The notes beneath the pieces were generated by a model. It had not been told where the DNA came from. It saw only the letters and a list, made by a program, of their open reading frames with translations, and searched no databases. Shown here piece by piece: positions 33,086 to 44,859 of a stretch of 64,000 nt of DNA (the stretch's first letter is position 1; each line of letters starts with the position of its first letter). A program made the position numbers and the translations under genes. The DNA comes from Edaphochlamys debaryana (taxonomy: Eukaryota > Chlorophyta > Chlorophyceae > Chlamydomonadales): contig JAEHOE010000045.1 of NCBI GenBank assembly GCA_016858145.1, positions 496,001 through 560,000 on the forward strand, read 5' to 3'.

Positions 33086-34131
33086 TAGCTTTGTACGGCT
33101 TGGGTACGGATTTCAGACCTGGTCCTCGTTTGATACACGGGTGCTGCGGAACGGTGGACGGTGTCGCTTTTGCAGCGGTGCAGGAAGGCTCTAGGCGCCG
33201 GACTGCTGTAGGCTCGGCCATACCTTGATGAGACCAGCCGAGGAGCCGGCCTTGAGCTCAAGGCCCCTGCCAGGTAGCCGGCTGTCCCCGCCCGCACCTG
33301 CCCAGGCGCACCACACGGCCACGATGCTGGGCGGGGGCCAGAGGGGGCGCTGCAGAGGAGGGGGCACCGGACCAGGAGGCTGTGCCCATCATGGCCCTGG
33401 TGAGGGTTCAGGCGGGGCCGGATGAAGGCGGGCTTCGGGTCGCTGGGCGCGGAGGAGCGTGAGCGTGCGGGTTGCTGATGCAGAGTGAGGGTGCTGGACT
33501 TGGGGTCGTGGGTGCTTGGGGCGGCAGCGAATGGGGAGCGGTGGTGCGGGTGTCTTGGATAAGTAGAAGGGGCGTTGGGTGCCGCAGGGGGAGACGTATT
33601 GCAGTCGTACGACTCCCGCGCACTGGGAATGGAATGTATTGGAACCCTCTGGAAGGAATCGAGGGCCCTGGGTGCCAGGAGGCCTACTGCTGGATGCTGG
33701 GTCCCACTGACGTACGTAGCGTGGCCAGGGCTGACGTGCTGACAGTTCAACGTGATGGTATGTGAACCAGATAGATAGATAGCTGAGTTGCAGCATGCAT
33801 GAAGTAGGCTGCGTGGTCAGGGCGTCGGGTCTGCGGGCGCCTCTCTGTCACGCCTGATGCTGGTCGTGCCCGCCCCCCATGTAGCCCGGCAGTTCCCCCG
33901 GCACATCCACGCGCATACTCATGGCCCCGGCACTGCTTACCGCCATAGCCCGATCATCACACGCGGTAGAGCACCCTTACAGCCTTTGGCTTTGAGCCAC
34001 GCGCGACAGACATCGTCCAACCCGTCTCGAAAGCGACAGCTTGATAGATAGCTTGTCGTAGAGTGCTGATTGAAGGCAGGGCTTGTGATTGGTGACACAG
34101 GCAGCGCCTCGTGCTAACTCGGGCAATCGCA
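33086..34131. other. Intergenic stretch
   Basis: It holds the 3' flank of the MogA gene and the promoter side of the small membrane-protein gene. No open frame here is convincing. A short (AGAT)n run at about 33772 is the only repeat noticed. Confidence 0.4.
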
Positions 34132-35482
34132 ATGGCCTCGCCGGCTGTGGAAGCCGTGCCCCCAGAGGATCCCGACAAGGCAACCACCTCTGCACCTGCT
34201 CCACCGGCAGCCTTCTCATCGGCGAGTGGCATGATAGACGCACGGATGTTGAGCGAAAGCATCAACCATCCCCTCTCACCGTGCGCGCAGGGTCCCGACT
34301 ACTACACATTCTATGACGTGTTCTTCTGGCGCGACGCGCCTGACTGGTATAGGAAGACATTCCACGCCACGGGGTTCGGGTTAGCGGTGATGGCCCTGAA
34401 GCAATACTTCAACCGGTGAGGCGCCTTGATATTGCCTTGGTGAGGGTTATGAGCTGAGGGCGGCGGGCAGAGGTGGTAACCGGGCAGGGGACAGGGGAAA
34501 GGCCAGCCAAGGGTGAAGGGTGCCCAGGGACCGGGTGGGCTGGGGGCGCAGCCGTGTCAAGCGCTGGCGGGGTGCAGGGGCCTCATAGCCCTCTTTGCGC
34601 GGCCGGCGGGGGTCCTCAGGCTGCTGGACGCGGAGCGGGCTGGGGACCAGGGACGATGTGACAAAGTGCAGGGTGCCCACGGTGATGGCTTGGCTGGCAA
34701 GGCCCCCCCATGTGCTGACCGCCCTTCACCTGGCTCGAGGGCATGTCCTTGACGCCTTCCTCCTGTCTGCCTGCCCCCCGTGCCCCCGCCCCCTCCCCAA
34801 CACCCCCCGGCACTCACCCCAGGCACGAGCTGGAGGTGTTCCTGCCCCCCCGCTCCAAGGTGCTGCCCGAGAAGATGCGGGCCGGGTACCGCAAGAGCCA
34901 GATGCTCAAGTACGGCTTCCTCAAAGTCGGCCGAGAGACAACCGTCATCGCGGGAGCGGCAGGCAAGCTGCGGTCGAGAATGGCGAAGGGCAGCGCGTTG
35001 TGGGATTGGGTGCTTAACCAAGCCTGGAGCTGTGACTGTGCTGTGGCAGTCCTGAGCTGCGGAGGAGGCGGGCTACTTGGCTCGTCCCCTGTGGCCGCCC
35101 CCGGATGATGGGACACAAACCGCCTTTCGTCGACCCCCCCCCATTTTGCCTGTACTCCCCTCCCCTTCCCTCCCGCCCAGCCACCTACTACGCGGGCGCC
35201 TACTACCTTGGGGAGCACCGGGGGCAGCACACATGGACCAACTTTGCAGCCAGCGGGGCGGCGGCGGGCGTGGGCGCGGCGGCGTGGCTGCTGCAGCCGC
35301 TGCGGCTGCGGCCGCTGGCCTTCGCCGCGGGTCTGGGGGCCGTCCTGGGCGGCAGCGGGGCGGCAGCGCTGCAGGCGCTGGGGGCGCCGTTTTGGGAGGA
35401 GGGCCACGACTTCGAGGGCTACTGGTTCGGGTCCAAGATCAACCTCAAGAAGGACCAGCCGCAGGCCAAGGCGCAGCAGTAA
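34132..35482 (+). CDS. Small membrane protein, possibly Tim17/22/23- or complex-I-related
   Basis: Three exons join in phase: 34132..34415, 34823..34962 and 35181..35482 (241 residues). After a low-complexity N-terminus come aromatic-rich PDYYTFYDVFFWRDAPDWYR, then LPPRSKVLPEKMRAGYRKSQ and MLKYGFLKVGRETTVIAGAA. A C-terminal half follows with Gly/Ala helices (WTNFAASGAAAGVGAAAWLL and LAFAAGLGAVLGGSGAAAL) spaced like the Gly-zipper helices of Tim17/22/23-fold proteins. The end is charged (EGYWFGSKINLKKDQPQAKA). A mitochondrial inner-membrane or complex I accessory role is a guess from this pattern. Intron 2 uses a GC donor. An additional intron ending at the AG before 34291 is possible. Confidence 0.65.
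34963..35180 (+). other. GC-AG intron
   Basis: Exon 2 ends GCGGCAG and the intron begins GCAAGC, matching the strong donor expected of GC-AG introns. It ends in a C-rich tract and CAG. Phase 1 at the donor fits the two-base start of exon 3, giving AGAAATYYAGAYYLG. No GT donor in the vicinity gives as natural a join. Confidence 0.65.
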
Positions 35483-36534
35483 CAGCAGCTATGCTGTTGG
35501 AGTTGGCTTAGCTTTGGTGCAATGGGGCAGGGGATGCAGGGTTTCTGGTAGCAGGGGTAGGGCCGGGGGGAGGATAGTCGGAGCCTCGACGGCGGAACGA
35601 GCAGCAGGTGATGTGCAGCTAGGTCCGCTACAGCTGTGCCGTTTAACGGAGTTCAACAAGGCGGTGAGCGTTCCCAGAAACGTTTGTGCCCGACGGCGGG
35701 GAATCCGGGGATACACAGTACTGGATGCGAGAACCACTGGAATGCGTGTGGGCGAATGGAGGACAATGGCAGGGATGCAGGATGTGTGAGGGATGCTGGC
35801 TCAAGCGAGCCCCCCTGAATCGGCTCAGCTGCTTTCTGTGATGGGAACACCCCAGCTTACTTGTAAATCGATATGTGGATCGGCAAGCAACGCAGTCAGG
35901 GACTGAGGCCCGAAGAGGCTTCGCATGAGGTTGAACGGCAACGCTGGCGCGGGAAGGGCAGTAGACGGGTGGAGGTGGGCCTGCTTCCCAGATAGGGTTG
36001 CAGTGGAGAGCAATAGAGCGTTGAATGCTTGAACCTGTGGCCGTGTGGCGCACTCCAAGGGTGTTCTGTGCCCACAGGGGCCATGCAGTGTAGCCTTAAC
36101 GATGACGGGGGATGGCAGGAGGAAGGGAGGGTGCCAGCACTCCAAGGGGGGCCCAGGCCGGCCACGAGGGTCCACCGATGGACGGGCTACGAGTTCGGAG
36201 TACGCGCAGGTAAAGCGATGCCGCGGCCGGACAGAACTGAACACCTCAACAGTGTGCAAGATACATCAATGGGGAGAAATCGCTCGCGGCCTCTCGCGGT
36301 CGGGTGGGCAGCCCCGCGACATGCCATCGATGCCGGCCGCGGTCGATACCCAGGCTTAAGAACTTGTGTAAGCGATAGCCAAAGTTGAAACCCCTGCCAA
36401 TCAAGGGTTGCGAAGGCAGGCAGGCGGCCCGGCGAACAGCTGCATGAACCGCATGCGCGACGGGGCAGGCTGTAAGCAGAGCGAGCCTCCTTCAGCACTC
36501 CCTCTTTCCACCCCTTTCGAGGAGCGTTAGTAGA
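35483..36534. other. Intergenic stretch upstream of RPL23A
   Basis: No recognisable gene. It contains the 3' flank of the small membrane-protein gene and the ribosomal-protein promoter. Confidence 0.4.
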
Positions 36535-37990
36535 ATGGCCCCCAAAGGTGCGCGTGCACCCGCAGCAAACAGGCCGCCGCCTGCCTAGCTTGGCAATCTC
36601 TTTGGCAGTCGCTCTCTTCCACGCAAGACGCCAGCACACTAGGTGTAGCCCAACGTGGACTAAGCGGTATAATGGCGGCTGCGCTGGAGTTTGGCGAGCG
36701 AGCTGACCCAGACTTCGGCTGCGCGCAGGCAAGGCTGACGCCAAGGCTGCGGCCACCAAGGCCGCTAAGGCCGTGAAGAAGGGCAGCTTCAAGAAGAGCC
36801 GGAAGCCCCGGTTCTCGGTCGTCTTCCACCGCCCGAAGACCCTGAAGCGCACCCGGGAGGGCAAGTACCCCAAGATCAGGTGCGAACAGGGCGACATGTG
36901 TGCATGTTTTCTGTGCAAGGAGTGATGTTCAGACGCAGGCGCGGACTGCAACCAGCACCATGGAGCGGCGGAGGGCGGCGGCGGCAGGAGCAGCGGCGCT
37001 GGCAGTCTGCTCGGGCGTTGCTTACCGCTGGCGCAATCAGCACTTTGGTGCTGGCGGCTTACGGCGGCTCGGCGCGGGCGAGCTGCTTCCGATGCTGGAG
37101 GCGATGGGAAATTGCTCAGCCCTCTCGGGACGCTTGTGCCGTGGAGGGAGCTGCTCGCACGAGCAGCTGGGCACGGCGAGCACTTTCGGCCGACGGTCGG
37201 CAGGTTCTGGGTGCCTTGCCGCCGAGTTCGGCGGCCAGCGGGGACCCTGGCGTGGGAGCCCGCACTGAAGCCGCCGGGCGTGCTTGGAGCAGCAGCCGCA
37301 GCCACAGCAGCTCGGAGGGGGCAGGCCGGGCGCCAGGAGGCGGGGCTGCGGAGCTTACCGCGGGCGGGCCAAAGCAGGCCTTCCCTTGGGGGGCCTCAGC
37401 ACTGGTCTACCCAACCGGACTGCGCCAGCAGTCCCACCCCCCAGTTTAGGCTGGCCCCCGCAGACCCCCAGTCCCCATGCCAGCTGCGCTGACCCGCGCT
37501 CCCCGCGCTGCTTGTGCGCCCGCAGCACCCCCTCGCTCCAAAAGCTCGACCAGTACGCGGTGCTCAAGTACCCGCTGACCACTGAGTCGGCCATGAAGAA
37601 GATTGAGGACAACAACACCCTGGTCTTCATTGTGGACCTCAAGGCCAGCAAGAAGCAGATCAAGGACGCCGTGTCCCGCATGTACGACATCCAGACCAAG
37701 AAGGTCAACACGCTGATCAGGTGGGACCCAAGCCCGGGACGCTGCCGGGGCTTGGGGCGGGGCTCTCCTGGCCAGCTTCGCCCGAGGCTGACGCATCTTG
37801 CCCACAGCATGCCTCCTCCCAACGGACATGAACTGACGCCCCTTCCTCCCTCTTGAACCCCGGCCCCGGCCTCTGCTGCTCCCCCTCCTGCCCCTGCCGC
37901 TGCAGGCCTGACGGGCTGAAGAAGGCGTACGTGTGCCTCACGGCCGACTACGACGCCCTGGACGTGGCCAACAAGATCGGCATCATCTAA
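36535..37990 (+). CDS. RPL23A: Cytosolic ribosomal protein uL23 (RPL23A)
   Basis: Four exons join in phase: 36535..36547, 36729..36879, 37526..37720 and 37906..37990 (147 residues). Exon 1 is only 13 bases (MAPK plus one base), and its phase-1 donor restores [14 protein letters not shown]. The body is near-identical in pattern to eukaryotic uL23: [80 protein letters not shown] and the invariant end [13 protein letters not shown]. The protein sits at the peptide exit tunnel of the 60S subunit and is a docking site for SRP and chaperones. The basic N-terminal extension is shorter than in animals. Confidence 0.96.
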
Positions 37991-39155
37991 ACGACTCGCC
38001 GGCCGCTGACACGTGGACGTGTGTGGGCTCGTCGCTTGGAAGCCGTGTGGCTGCTGGAGCGGGTTGGGGCGCCCGGGCCTGGCCCGGCTCGGGCGGCCCA
38101 GGCTGCCATCACTCGGAAGGGAGGAGGGAAGGCGCTGATGTGTGGTGTAAGCTGGAAACAGTGCTCTCGCCTTGCCCTTTGCCTCGCCCCCGAGCCCCTG
38201 CCTTGGCCCTGCCATGGCTTTCCCCCGGCTTGTGGCGCTCAGCCCCGGCACCGCAGCAGGCGCGGTCAGGAGGAAGGGCGCAGCGGCAGCAGCGGCCGGA
38301 GTGCGGGCGACAGCAGCAGCCGGAGAGCAGCGGCGAGGGGCGCAGCAGCACAGCCCACGAATGCGGTGAGTACAACGGGCGGGTGGGTGCCGGGCTGCGT
38401 GTTGTCGGGAGCCTATGTGAGGTCGTGTGCTCGGGGCTTCATGCTGCCCCGGATCGGCAGGGCGTACCGTATTTTGCGCTTTCATGTTGGCTTGTTGCTG
38501 TGGAGGGCGAGGTGGTATTGATTGGCTGGTTGTTCTAGCTATATGAGGGTGTGCTTGCCTGCGGAAGATGAGTGTTGCGAGGACGTCGGCTCTCAACGGA
38601 GGATGCTCAACATCAACATGCGGAGGCGGAGGGCGCCGCTGCGGCGGCGCCGGGCCGACCGACCGCGGGGCCCGGAGCAACATGAGCGGCGCAGCAGCGG
38701 CCGATGCGGAGCTACGGGGGCCGCACCGCTCCGGCGGAGTGGCGAGCATGGAGGCCTCTGGCGCTGCTGCGGAGTCCCTGGCGCTGCTGCGGCGATGCAT
38801 GTCTACTCTACGGCCCCCGGCGTCCGTGCTATGGTTCACGCCTGGCGAAACGCCGGGGCGCCACACCTACGGAGGCGCGGGCCTGCTTCCACGGCCTCGA
38901 CCGCATCAACTAGCCTCGGGCCCCTCCGTGAGTCCTCCCAGCTATCCAGGCCGCTCCACCTCCTAGCACCACCCCAGCACTCGGGCGCGTCGAGCTGCCC
39001 ACGGCATCACCGCCCGGGTGCGTGCCGCTGCCGCACCCCCAGACCAGCAGCCTCAGGGTCTGCGTCCTCGGCGGGCTGCCCCCGCGCCGGGCCCAGGCGG
39101 GGCCCTGCTGGGAGCCCCGGGCAACGGCCCGGGCCCCGCTCCCGCCCGCGGGGCC
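37991..39155. other. Convergent 3' region between RPL23A and MATH-P4H genes
   Basis: It contains both 3' UTRs. It is GCG/CGG-rich, including a 15-base direct repeat (CTGGCGCTGCTGCGG) at about 38758 and 38779. The open frames are compositional. Confidence 0.4.
38146..38150 (+). terminator. TGTAA polyadenylation signal of RPL23A
   Basis: TGTAA lies 156 bp past the RPL23A stop, a normal 3' UTR length for a chlorophycean gene. Confidence 0.5.
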
Positions 39156-42100
39156 TCACGGCGCCAGCTCCTTGAACCAGCGGGTGCAGATCCACTTGGT
39201 GCCCCCGCGCACCGGCTCGGCGGAGTGAAGCGAGGCGAGGTCCTCGCTGCCGTCGGCCAGGCGGGACCTGGGGGCCCAGGGAGGGAGCGGGTGTGGGTTC
39301 GGCAGTGCATGCACGGTGGTGCGTGTCGGGTGTGGGTTGGGCTGGTGCGTGCTTGTGCGGGACCTGCGCGGGGATGCCTGCAGCCCCGTGCCGGTGGAGG
39401 GCAGGGTGGGCCTGAGTGCTTCGGCAGAGGCGTGCGGCTCGGGTGCTGAGTCACTCTCTGGGCCTCACCAGAAGATGAGCGCGCGGCCCTTGGCGGGCAG
39501 CACGCGCAGGCCCGGCCTGGCCACGCGCATGGTGTGCAGCTGCTGCGTGAGGGCGGGCAGGCGGCCCAGGCAGCCGGGGGAGGCGGCCAGGGCGCCCACG
39601 CGGGGCAGCCCCGTGGACCTGCGGGGGCGGAGGCGGAAGGGGAGGGTGGGGCGAGACGGTTGAGGCTCTTGCTGTCGTGCGGCTGTGGGTGTGATGTGCT
39701 TGGGTTCGGAACTTGTGTCTGGGCCTATGGGGCCGATGCGGGTGGTGCGTTGTGACTTGTGAGCTGTATGCTTGGTTGTTGTGGGTTGGAGTACCGTGTG
39801 GATCGCCCTACCCTCCCTGCAGCAGGTTGTCCGCCATGCAGCGTCAGCCGGAAGCGATGCCGCCTTCCCAGCCATTTCAGCAGCTTGGGTCAGCACGCAA
39901 CAGATCAGCATCGCCCATGGTCGGGCTTCCCACTCTAGACTCCCCGCCTAGCAGCCCAGAACCTCGTCCGGTGCCCACGGCGCCTAATGGCCTGGCCAAG
40001 ATCATGTCGGCCTCTGGTCCTCATTCGATGCAGGCACCTCCTGCCCCCGCCGCCTCACTTTGGGAAGTAGGTGCCGCCCCCCGACCGCGGCTCGTCCAGG
40101 TAGATGATGATGGTGGCCGCACGCGTCACCACGCCCCCTGCCTTGTTGTCCTGTGGGGTCAGGGCCAGGATGCTGTGAAGGCGTGTGCTCGAAAACATTA
40201 TGGCATCAACTGATGGGCTACGAAATCTTCCTGTCAAGCTTCTGCCGCAGCAGCCCCCCACCGCACATCCGTGTTGCCCCCGCCCCACTCCGCCGCCTCC
40301 GACCACCCGGACCCACATAGTGCTCCGCATAAAAGCCGCCATCCTGATAGCACACCACCTGGGGGGGGGAGAATGGGGAGGGCAGGCAGCCGCAAGCGAG
40401 GTGAGCGCCCCTGCAGCTGCCCACACACACGCCCCGACCCTGCCTCCGCAGCCCTTGGAACCTGGACCCGGCCCCCCAAGGCCCAGCAAAGCAGCGGGGG
40501 GGATCAAGCGGTGAGGCTCTCCAGGGTTTAAGAAAGCTGTTCAGGGTGTGTGGGCCGTAGTTGATGTGCTTGAGAGTCTGAGAGTCATCTACGAGGAGGC
40601 GCAGCCGAGTTCCGAGACACCCGACTGAGAGCCGTGAGAGGCCAAGGCGGCGAATGGGCTGCAGCCACGCCGGGGTCAGGACCCATATCGCCTTGGCCTC
40701 CCAACCGGCCGTCCCAGACGCGAGGCTCCCCCGCTGTGAACCCGTGGCAGCTGGTCACCCCTCCCTGGCTCCCTCCCCAGCGCCCTCCGCCCTTTTCTTT
40801 CCCCGCCCCGCGCACCCTCTCCCCCTCACACACCAACACGCACCTGCAGCGCCTCGCTCTTGACCAGCGTGGGCCTGCCCCCCCCGGTGACCTCGGGCCG
40901 CTCCATGAGCTGCTGGATGCGCGCCTCCACCGCCAGCACGGGGCCCAGGCGGGCAGAGTCGCCCGTGAAGAAGGTGGAGCGGGACACGCGGGAGGGGGTC
41001 TCGGCGCCTGGGGAGGGGGAGGGGGGAAGGGAAGAGGGGGAAGGGAGGGAGGCGGGTCGCGTTGGACGCAGGCAGGGAAGCGAAACCGAGTTGACAGAGC
41101 GAACCGGTGGGCTGAGTATGGCCGCTGTGGTGAGGCCCTTGACGCCTGGCTTTGCCCTCCGCCCTCCGCCCTGCCTCTGCTCGCTTAAGCCCTCAACCCT
41201 CACCCCGGCCCTGCCTTCCCCCTCCTTCCGCCACCCACCCGTGGACACGCGGCTGCGGATGAGGCGGGGCTCCGCAGTGGCCATGAGGGCGTCACACAGC
41301 TGGGGGGGCAGGAAGCCGTCCACCACCACGATGCGGGGGGACAGGCTGGCCTGGGGGGGGAGAGGGGGAGGAGGGGGAAGGGCCGTTTAGTCTGGACGGC
41401 CGCAATGGCAACGCTGTGCGCGGTGAAACTATCTTCTCTCTCCCGCTTCACCATTGAAGTGGGCTGCAGGTCTATGCTGGTTGAGTACCCCAACCCTTCC
41501 TGTGCCATCACCGCCGCTCCCCCCTCTCCCCCCACTCACCAGAGTGACGTCGCAGTCCAGCGCCGCCAGGGCCCGGGGCACCGCCCCCACAGGGAACCCC
41601 GCCGCCCCTCCCCCCTCCCCCATGGCCACGTCCCCGACCCCGGCCCCGCCCCCGCCCCCGCCGCCGCCCCCGCCGGCCGCCACTGCACCCCACGGCTGCA
41701 GCCCGTGCGGGCTGCCCTGCGCCCCCGCCTCCTCCGGCACACACCCCAGCCGCCCGCCGCCCCGGCCCTCGCCTCCGCGGCTGGACCCCGCTCCAGCCCC
41801 TGCCCCGGCCCTGGCCCCTGCGTCAGGGCTGGGGCTGGGGCTGGCGGCGGCTCCGGCGCCGCCGCCGGTGGCGGCGCTGCCCATGTATGCGCCCAGGCGT
41901 GCGGCGACCGAGGGCCAGGTGCTCAGCACGTCGGCGGCGGGCGTGGGCGGGTGCAGCAGGGTGGCCGACACGCGCAGCATGGCACAGCACAGCAGGCCGT
42001 CCAGCTCGGGGGCGGACAGCAGCGCCTGCACGCCCCAACCGCGGTGGCCCGCGCGGAAGAGGTGGGAGAGCTCGCCTGGCGGGTGCAGGTGGAGGGCAAC

Positions 42101-44200
42101 CCATCCTGGGTTGGCCGCGGCAGCACTGTAGCCTCGTTTCACCTCTCCCGTCCCCTCACCCCCCGCGTCCATTGCTACACTATCCGCCCTTATCCCTCCA
42201 ATCCCTCCGTCCCCTATCCCTCCCACCCCCCTCACCGGGCACCGTCAGCTTGCTGACCACCTGCCCCTCCCCGTCCAGACCCGCCACCTCCAGCCGCCAC
42301 GTCAGCCACCAGCCCTCGACCTCGCCCTCGGCCTCGGCGGCCTGGAGGGGGTCCTCGCCCTCGCCTTGGGTGGTGCCGGCGGCTGCCGGCTGCGGGTGCT
42401 GCTGCGGCGTGTGCAGCAGGTAGAGGGAGACGCGGGAGGCGTCGTGGTCGAACAGGGCCCAGCACAGCCGCCTGGGAGAGGAAGGGGAGGAGGAACGGGA
42501 GGATGAAGGGGAGGAGGACGGGCGAGGGAGTCGATCCAGTGACACTTTGGGGATGTCGGTAGCGCGGTGGAGGCTAATAAGGTAGAAGAGACTTGAATTG
42601 GTAATACCGGTATCATGCGAGCTGGTGTGTCCTGCTGTGGACCCCCTCCCGCTCACCAGGAGGGCGACAGCGCATCTGCAGCAACGGATGCGCCGCTTTC
42701 GTCCGGGAACCAAGTCGGCGCAGCCGGGGCGGCGGCCCTGGCGGCGGCTAGGCGGCGGCTGGCGGCGCCGGCCGCGGCGCTGGAGGGTGGCGGCGCGGGG
42801 GCGTGTGCCGCTGGTGCGGCGGCCAGGGTGAAGGGCGGCGACGCGACCCGCACGTTGCAGCCGCAGGGCTCGTTGGCGGATGCGTCCAGGAAGGCGCCGC
42901 CGCCGCCGGGCTGCGCGCGGAGGGGGATGTCCCACTCGGCCCGCAGGGCGCAGCCTGTCGGGTGTAGGGAGGGGGGACGGGAGGCGTGTGGAGCCAACAT
43001 GGAAGAGGGGAGCTTAGGGTGGTGGCGGCGGGCAGAGAGCGACGGTGGTTCAGGCTAATCACTGCATGCAGCAATGCCCTCCCCTTTCGGCAGGGCCAGT
43101 CCTGCCGCACAGCGTGTCCCACCCCAACCCGCACCCAGTGCTCCCACCTGCCGCGCCCACGCCCTGCCCCTCCCCCGCCTCCACCATCTTGACACCCCCC
43201 AGCAACACAAGGGGGGGTGCGGGGGCTGGCGGGGCGGCGCCGCCGGGCCCGGGCCCAGGTCCGGCGCTGAGCAGCAGCTCGCCGTGGGCCTCGGGGGCGG
43301 CCTCGTCTGCATGCAGTGGGGTAGGGGGGAGGGGGCAGTGAGATAAGTGCATGGTGTGCGCGCGGTGTGGCTCAATGGGCGAGAGAACGAGGAGCATCCT
43401 GATGCACCTTGCGGGACACCTGGAGCGGTGGGAGTCGGGTGGTAGCCCGGGTAGCCGGGAAAGCCCATGAGAAGGCACACCCCGGCCCAACGCCCTAAAA
43501 GCGTTGGGACAGCGCACGCACCATCGGTGAGGAGGGGGGGGCCCAGCATGGGCGCAGCGGGCTGGGGGGCACCGGGCGGCACGGCCGCAGCACTGACCAC
43601 ATCAGCGGCCCCGGCCACGCCGCTTGCCTCGCCCCCGCCTCCGCCCGCTGCGCCCCATCCCGCCGCCGAGCTGCCTCCCCCGCTCCTGTGCCCCCCCTCC
43701 CCACTGGCCCGCAGCGCCCGGGTGAGGTTGAGCTCCTCCGCGCCCAGGCCGTACGCCGCCAGCGTAGCGGGTAGCCGCGCCGGCGGCGGCAGCTCGAACG
43801 CCGACGGGGAAGCTCTCTTGTCGCCGCCGCCGCCGTCAGGGCCGCCGGCTCCCTTGTCACCTGCTGCTGTCGCTGCCGCCGCCGCCGGCAGCGTGGCGCT
43901 GTGGGCCCTGGCGAGCACCTCCGCCAGGGCCCCGCCGGTGCCGCTGGGCCCGCCGCCGGGGGCAATGGCGGCCGCGGCCGCGGCCGCGGCGCTGGCGCTG
44001 GCGCTGGCGCGCTTGGTGGCGGCCGCTCCGCCTCCACCCATGAGGCTGAGGTTGGACAGGAAGTCGAAGCCGTGGCCCGAGCCGGAGGAGGCGCCAGTGA
44101 CGCTATCGACCTCCTCTCGCAGCAGCGGGGGAGGCTCGTCGTTGTCTACGGAGCCGCTGCCGCCCCCGACGGCGGCCAGCGTGCTCAGCCGGTTGCCCAT
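39156..44200 (-). CDS. MATH-like domain / prolyl 4-hydroxylase fusion protein
   Basis: Eleven exons join with every phase consistent: 44200..43522, 43306..43148, 42954..42657, 42471..42236, 42075..41540, 41350..41239, 41007..40844, 40358..40317, 40150..40059, 39618..39469 and 39267..39156 (859 residues). The start MGNRLS fits the N-myristoylation rule (Gly2, Ser6). After 220 low-complexity residues comes a MATH-like region: RAEWDIPL, RLCWALFDHDASRVSLYLL, WWLTWRLEVAG and LSHLFRAGHRGWGVQALLSA. From residue 637 it is a 2-oxoglutarate/Fe(II) prolyl 4-hydroxylase: SPRIVVVDGFLPPQLCDALM, SRVSRSTFFTGD, QVVCYQDGGFYAEHYD with H741 and D743, RAATIIIYLDEP, KGRALIFW, LHSAEPVRGGTKW with H837 and K847. All iron and 2-oxoglutarate ligands are present. 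It lacks the signal peptide or ER anchor of cell-wall P4Hs, so a cytosolic, membrane-tethered enzyme with a protein-binding front is inferred. Confidence 0.83.
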
Positions 44201-44859
44201 GGCAGCGGCGATGCAGGGAGGACGCAGAGGTGGAGAGAAGCGGAGGTTTCCGGCGCGGGGGGTGGAGTCAGCCGCGAGCCGACCCGAGCTACGTTGTCCG
44301 CGCTGGGTCTCCCGGCTGAGAGAGACGCTCTCCCAACGCGCCTGCAGGTCGCGTGCAGCCGGCACCGGAAGCGCGGGTGAAGTTCGGTTGGGGAAAAGGC
44401 GCGCGCGCGTCGGGGGCCTATGCTCGCGCGAGGGCGGCCATCATCGGACCTGAAATGCGGGTCTGGCGCGTCGCCCCCCCTGCTGCCCCGGCTCCAAAAG
44501 CCGCTGCCGCATGCGCTGAAAGCAGCACCAGCCGCTACGCGACCTGGGGCGGAGGCAGCACAGGCAAGTGCCCCGTGGGTCTCCGCGTGCCGCGCCTTCG
44601 AGGGCAGCGTCGGGCCCTAGCAGTGCCCACCTCGCCCGTATGAGCCGTCTCACAAAGAGGGGCAAACCGACACAACGGGAGGGACAGGCGCATGGCTGGG
44701 AGCCAGGCCGCCAGGCGGCCGGGGGAAGGCGGGGGAACAGGCGGGGTTCGGAGAACGTGCCAACGTTGAGGCGCTCGCGTTGGCGCCCGCCCCCGGGCGA
44801 CGGGCGTCTCCGGCATAGCTTCTGTAGCCCGTGCTAGCATACTTACCCTCCCAGTTACA
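44201..44859. promoter_or_regulatory. Divergent promoter region MATH-P4H / rhodanese-like
   Basis: This 659-bp region separates the two start codons, and both promoters must lie here. The minus-strand frame stays open upstream of MGNRLS to 44365, so a longer N-terminus is formally possible. The myristoylation-type start is preferred. Confidence 0.35.

Noticed and set aside
38568..38966. 132-codon plus-strand frame between RPL23A and the MATH-P4H gene
   Set aside because: Ser/Gly/Arg low complexity, lies in two converging 3' UTRs, no motif.
41351..41539. Treating the P4H and the MATH-like part as two adjacent genes
   Set aside because: The 189-bp gap has a strong GTGAGT donor, a C-tract acceptor and matching phase, with no stop codon before the donor or plausible start for a separate P4H with a signal peptide.
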